From Flavobacterium alvei (lineage in GTDB: Bacteria > Bacteroidota > Bacteroidia > Flavobacteriales > Flavobacteriaceae): a stretch of DNA of 64,000 nt. The notes under the pieces were generated by a model, which was not told the DNA's origin, searched no databases, and was given only the letters and a program-made list of their open reading frames with translations. Below, in pieces: positions 62,138 through 64,000 of this stretch. The stretch is taken from NCBI RefSeq assembly GCF_002920895.1, contig NZ_PQVG01000004.1, forward strand, positions 186,001 through 250,000, read 5' to 3'. How positions within the stretch are numbered: the first letter of the stretch is position 1; the number at the start of each line of letters is the position of its first letter. Position numbers and translations under genes: made by a program.

Positions 62138-62315
62138 CCCGATCGCTCCCGCACGAATCCTTTTGTGTGGATATTACAAATATGCAACTACAACAAAATT
62201 AAGCTTCTGTTTTCTTTTTAACCAAAAAACTACACCTTTTTATTGATATAGTTTTTTTGATTTGTTTTGTCTGCTCTCGTTATTGCCACACGAAAGGATT
62301 CATGCGAGAGCGGGG
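62138..62315. mobile_element. MITE-like element with 26-30 bp inverted termini
   Basis: The left arm (62138-62170) and right arm (62286-62315) are inverted copies with three mismatches over 26 bp (core GAATCCTTTtGTGTGG), plus CCC at both outer ends. About 115 AT-rich bases lie between them, with no reading frame of note. Total length 178 bp. That form fits a miniature inverted-repeat transposable element or a large dispersed palindrome. No clear target-site duplication is visible at the ends. Confidence 0.5.
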
Positions 62316-62362
62316 AAATTATTGTATATCTGAGCGCTTGTATTTATCTCTCCATCCCTCTT

Positions 62363-63340
62363 TTAATACCCCCAACCGTGGTGATCTACAGATTGAGTAC
62401 AAGGACAGTCGCTAATTCCTTGAAGGAAATCCAAACCAATTGTAATCATATGTGTTCCTGAATTAAAGGAAGCCATTTCATTAAAAGTCATTTGATAGGA
62501 ATATCCAAAATAAAAGACCGACTTCTTGAACCCAAACATTGGCCCTAAATTCAAGGGTTTTAAGACCTGATCGTTCAGAAAACGATAGGATGCTCCTACC
62601 CAATAATATTCGTCTCTGTTGTTGTATTTTCGATATTTAAAATTCAAATCGGTACTCGAACGGCCATCACTAGCAAAGTATTGAAAAAATGCCGAAGGTT
62701 CAATTTCGGAGTAGTTCGCAGTTTTGATAACATATCCGGTATAAACTTGATAATTTAAAAGCAAATTAGGTTCTATTTTATATCCTGAAAACTGGTCGAT
62801 GTTTTTACCTAAAATATTAGCTCCATTTACGCTTAGGTAAAATTGATCCCAACGATATAAAAAGCCAACATCGAAGTTGTTGTTTGTCGTTCTCCTGTCG
62901 TTTGTAATGCCGTAATCAGGATCAGTAGGGCTTAATTTTGCGATATCAATATTAAAAGTATTGATGTTGAAAGACATCCCAAAAGACAAATACTGCTTAG
63001 AATAATAATCCAATATGATATGGTGTGCAAAAGTGAATTTAGCTCCAGCCTGATTGGTATATCCATTTTTGTCATTGTAAAACGAAGCTCCAACTCCGGA
63101 TTGATTTGCAATTCTAAAATCGGCATACACGGATTGATTGTCTGGTGCGTCTTGTATTCCGACCCATTGGGTTAATCCATTGGCTCTTATCCTTAAATTA
63201 TCACCAATTCCAGCATAGGTAGGCGAAATAACGAAAGGATTATCGGCTAGATATTGCGTAAAAACGGGTATATTCAGCTCTTGACTATAACTCGAAGTTA
63301 GGGTCAAGAATAAAAAGGATAGTAGTGCTATTTTTTTCAT
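62363..63340 (-). CDS. PorP/SprF-family T9SS accessory outer-membrane protein
   Basis: A 325-residue outer-membrane protein of the PorP/SprF family. It has a signal peptide, the conserved PVFTQYLADNPFVISPTYAGIGDNLRIRANGLTQWVG start split over residues 24-60, and alternating beta-strands consistent with a barrel. SprF helps secrete the adhesin SprB in F. johnsoniae, and PorP/SprF genes usually follow the gene of the adhesin they serve. Here it lies 42 bases after the type B sorting-domain gene. The ATG at 63340 (MKKIALLSFLF) gives a clean signal peptide. Confidence 0.92.
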   Translation of the reverse strand: MKKIALLSFLFLTLTSSYSQELNIPVFTQYLADNPFVISPTYAGIGDNLRIRANGLTQWVGIQDAPDNQSVYADFRIANQSGVGASFYNDKNGYTNQAGAKFTFAHHIILDYYSKQYLSFGMSFNINTFNIDIAKLSPTDPDYGITNDRRTTNNNFDVGFLYRWDQFYLSVNGANILGKNIDQFSGYKIEPNLLLNYQVYTGYVIKTANYSEIEPSAFFQYFASDGRSSTDLNFKYRKYNNRDEYYWVGASYRFLNDQVLKPLNLGPMFGFKKSVFYFGYSYQMTFNEMASFNSGTHMITIGLDFLQGISDCPCTQSVDHHGWGY

Positions 63341-63382
63341 TTGAAATCTTTTAATTGGAAGCATTGTTTTCCGTCTTTACTA

Positions 63383-64000
63383 TTATCTATACAAGGTGAA
63401 ATGTCCAACAAATTCACGGGCATCTTTTTCATTTCGCAATTTAATAATGTACCAGTAATCGCCTGTTGGTAACTCATTACCATTGTATTTACCATCCCAG
63501 AATTGTCCTTCTCTGTAGGTACCCACTTTGCGTCCGTAACGATCAAAAACATAGAATATCAAATCTGGATAATTCATTGTATTTGTTGGTGTCCATCCAT
63601 CATTGTCGCCGTCACCATTTGGTGTAAACACATTAGGAATTTTAATATCGACAAATTCAAAATATCTGGTAGCCGATGCCACACAACCATTGGCATCAGT
63701 AACCGTAACCGTATAGTCACCCGATTTGTAATAAATAAATTTATTTTGACTGCCCATTGAGTCACCATTTAGCGTGTATTGATATCCGCCTGCTCCACCA
63801 GTTGCTGTTGCCACAATTTCGTTCAGTCCTCCATCTGTCAAAGTTAATGTTAATGGCAGAATTTGTACAATCGTGAAATCGGGTGTGTCTTTTTCGCAAC
63901 CATTGGTATGTCTTGCTGTAATATGATGCACTCCAGGAGGCACATTGGTAAACACATTACTGGCTTGATAAGGGGCAATTCCGTCTAAAGCATAATCGAC
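63383..64000 (-). CDS. C-terminal part of a T9SS adhesin with type B sorting domain (truncated by the window)
   Basis: The reading frame is open to the window edge, so only the last 205 residues are seen and the gene starts beyond it. They contain SprB-type repeats (HHITARHTNGCEKDTP, DGGLNEIVATATGGAGGYQYTLNGD split in two) and end in the gliding-motility C-terminal domain (CHU_C; IPNVFTPNGDGDNDGW ... FDRYGRKVGTYREGQFWDGKYNGNELPTGDYWYII). That is a type B T9SS signal. It is probably a long surface adhesin paired with the PorP/SprF protein downstream. Confidence 0.88.
   Translation of the reverse strand, partial: VDYALDGIAPYQASNVFTNVPPGVHHITARHTNGCEKDTPDFTIVQILPLTLTLTDGGLNEIVATATGGAGGYQYTLNGDSMGSQNKFIYYKSGDYTVTVTDANGCVASATRYFEFVDIKIPNVFTPNGDGDNDGWTPTNTMNYPDLIFYVFDRYGRKVGTYREGQFWDGKYNGNELPTGDYWYIIKLRNEKDAREFVGHFTLYR

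Noticed and set aside
62267..62461. Plus-strand frame across the MITE-like element
   Set aside because: It overlaps the 3' end of the PorP/SprF gene, has no homology that I recognise and crosses the inverted repeat arm.
1..64000. A complete new defence or phage-related system
   Set aside because: I looked for clustered nucleases, ATPases, reverse transcriptases, toxin-antitoxin pairs and integrases; only the single nuclease-like gene at 28954 qualifies, and it has no partner genes.

Overview
The window is AT-rich, gene-dense and has many bidirectional hairpins. It encodes a Bacteroidota bacterium of the family Flavobacteriaceae, probably Flavobacterium or a close relative. The evidence is GldH, a PorP/SprF protein, type A and type B T9SS sorting domains, GH97/GH95/GH29 glycosidases, and promoters of the TAnnTTTG type. 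No rRNA, tRNA or CRISPR array was seen. No stretch longer than about 240 bases lacks a gene.

Layout. 90-1561: a U32-family tRNA-hydroxylation-type protein overlapping a ferredoxin gene. 1735-6809: ricT, gldH, a class A penicillin-binding protein, then a repeat-like palindrome and a class D beta-lactamase. 6842-8923: a two-subunit 3-oxoacid CoA-transferase whose subunit genes are split by an LprI-like gene. 9042-12987: a LytS/LytTR two-component pair, a secreted intradiol-dioxygenase-like protein behind a 21-bp-period direct repeat, a pirin-like cupin and an unknown gene. 13058-18706 (minus): fumarase, an FKBP lipoprotein, a SpmAB-like membrane protein, an exonuclease and Ogt. 18868-19941: a T9SS-exported protein.

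20029-30418 is the heme region. hemA, C, D, E, an unknown gene, F, B and a c-type cytochrome form one minus-strand run. An AraC regulator, hemH and hemJ run the other way. Every enzyme from glutamyl-tRNA to protoheme is present except HemL. A PD-(D/E)XK-like gene sits between hemH and hemJ, bracketed by a 17-bp direct repeat that restores the hemH/hemJ junction if the gene is removed.

30492-37425: an orphan NtrY-like kinase, a crotonase, unknown genes, an HD hydrolase, an acyl-ACP desaturase and two tandem PlsC paralogues. 37461-38850: three near-identical copies of one promoter, two of them fused to the same terminator, preceding two small secreted proteins and rnpA. 38863-41770: rnpA, a C-terminal processing protease and a double OmpA-domain protein. 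41793-50999 (minus): a DUF1501/DUF1800 export pair, a GNAT protein, DUF4837 and DUF1080 lipoproteins, an MltD-like LysM transglycosylase and pgk.

51224-62134: a DUF4239 protein, then a glycan-degradation locus (AraC regulator, GH97, GH29, an RhaM-type mutarotase, GH43, GH95) with no SusC/SusD pair in view. 62138-62315 is a MITE-like inverted-repeat element. The window ends with PorP/SprF and the C-terminal part of its probable partner, a type B T9SS adhesin, cut by the window edge.

The strongest leads are the cassette-like nuclease gene in the heme locus, the duplicated promoter/terminator modules upstream of rnpA, the palindrome inside rnpA, the candidate LytTR operator, and the MITE-like element. 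No complete new defence or secretion system is visible.
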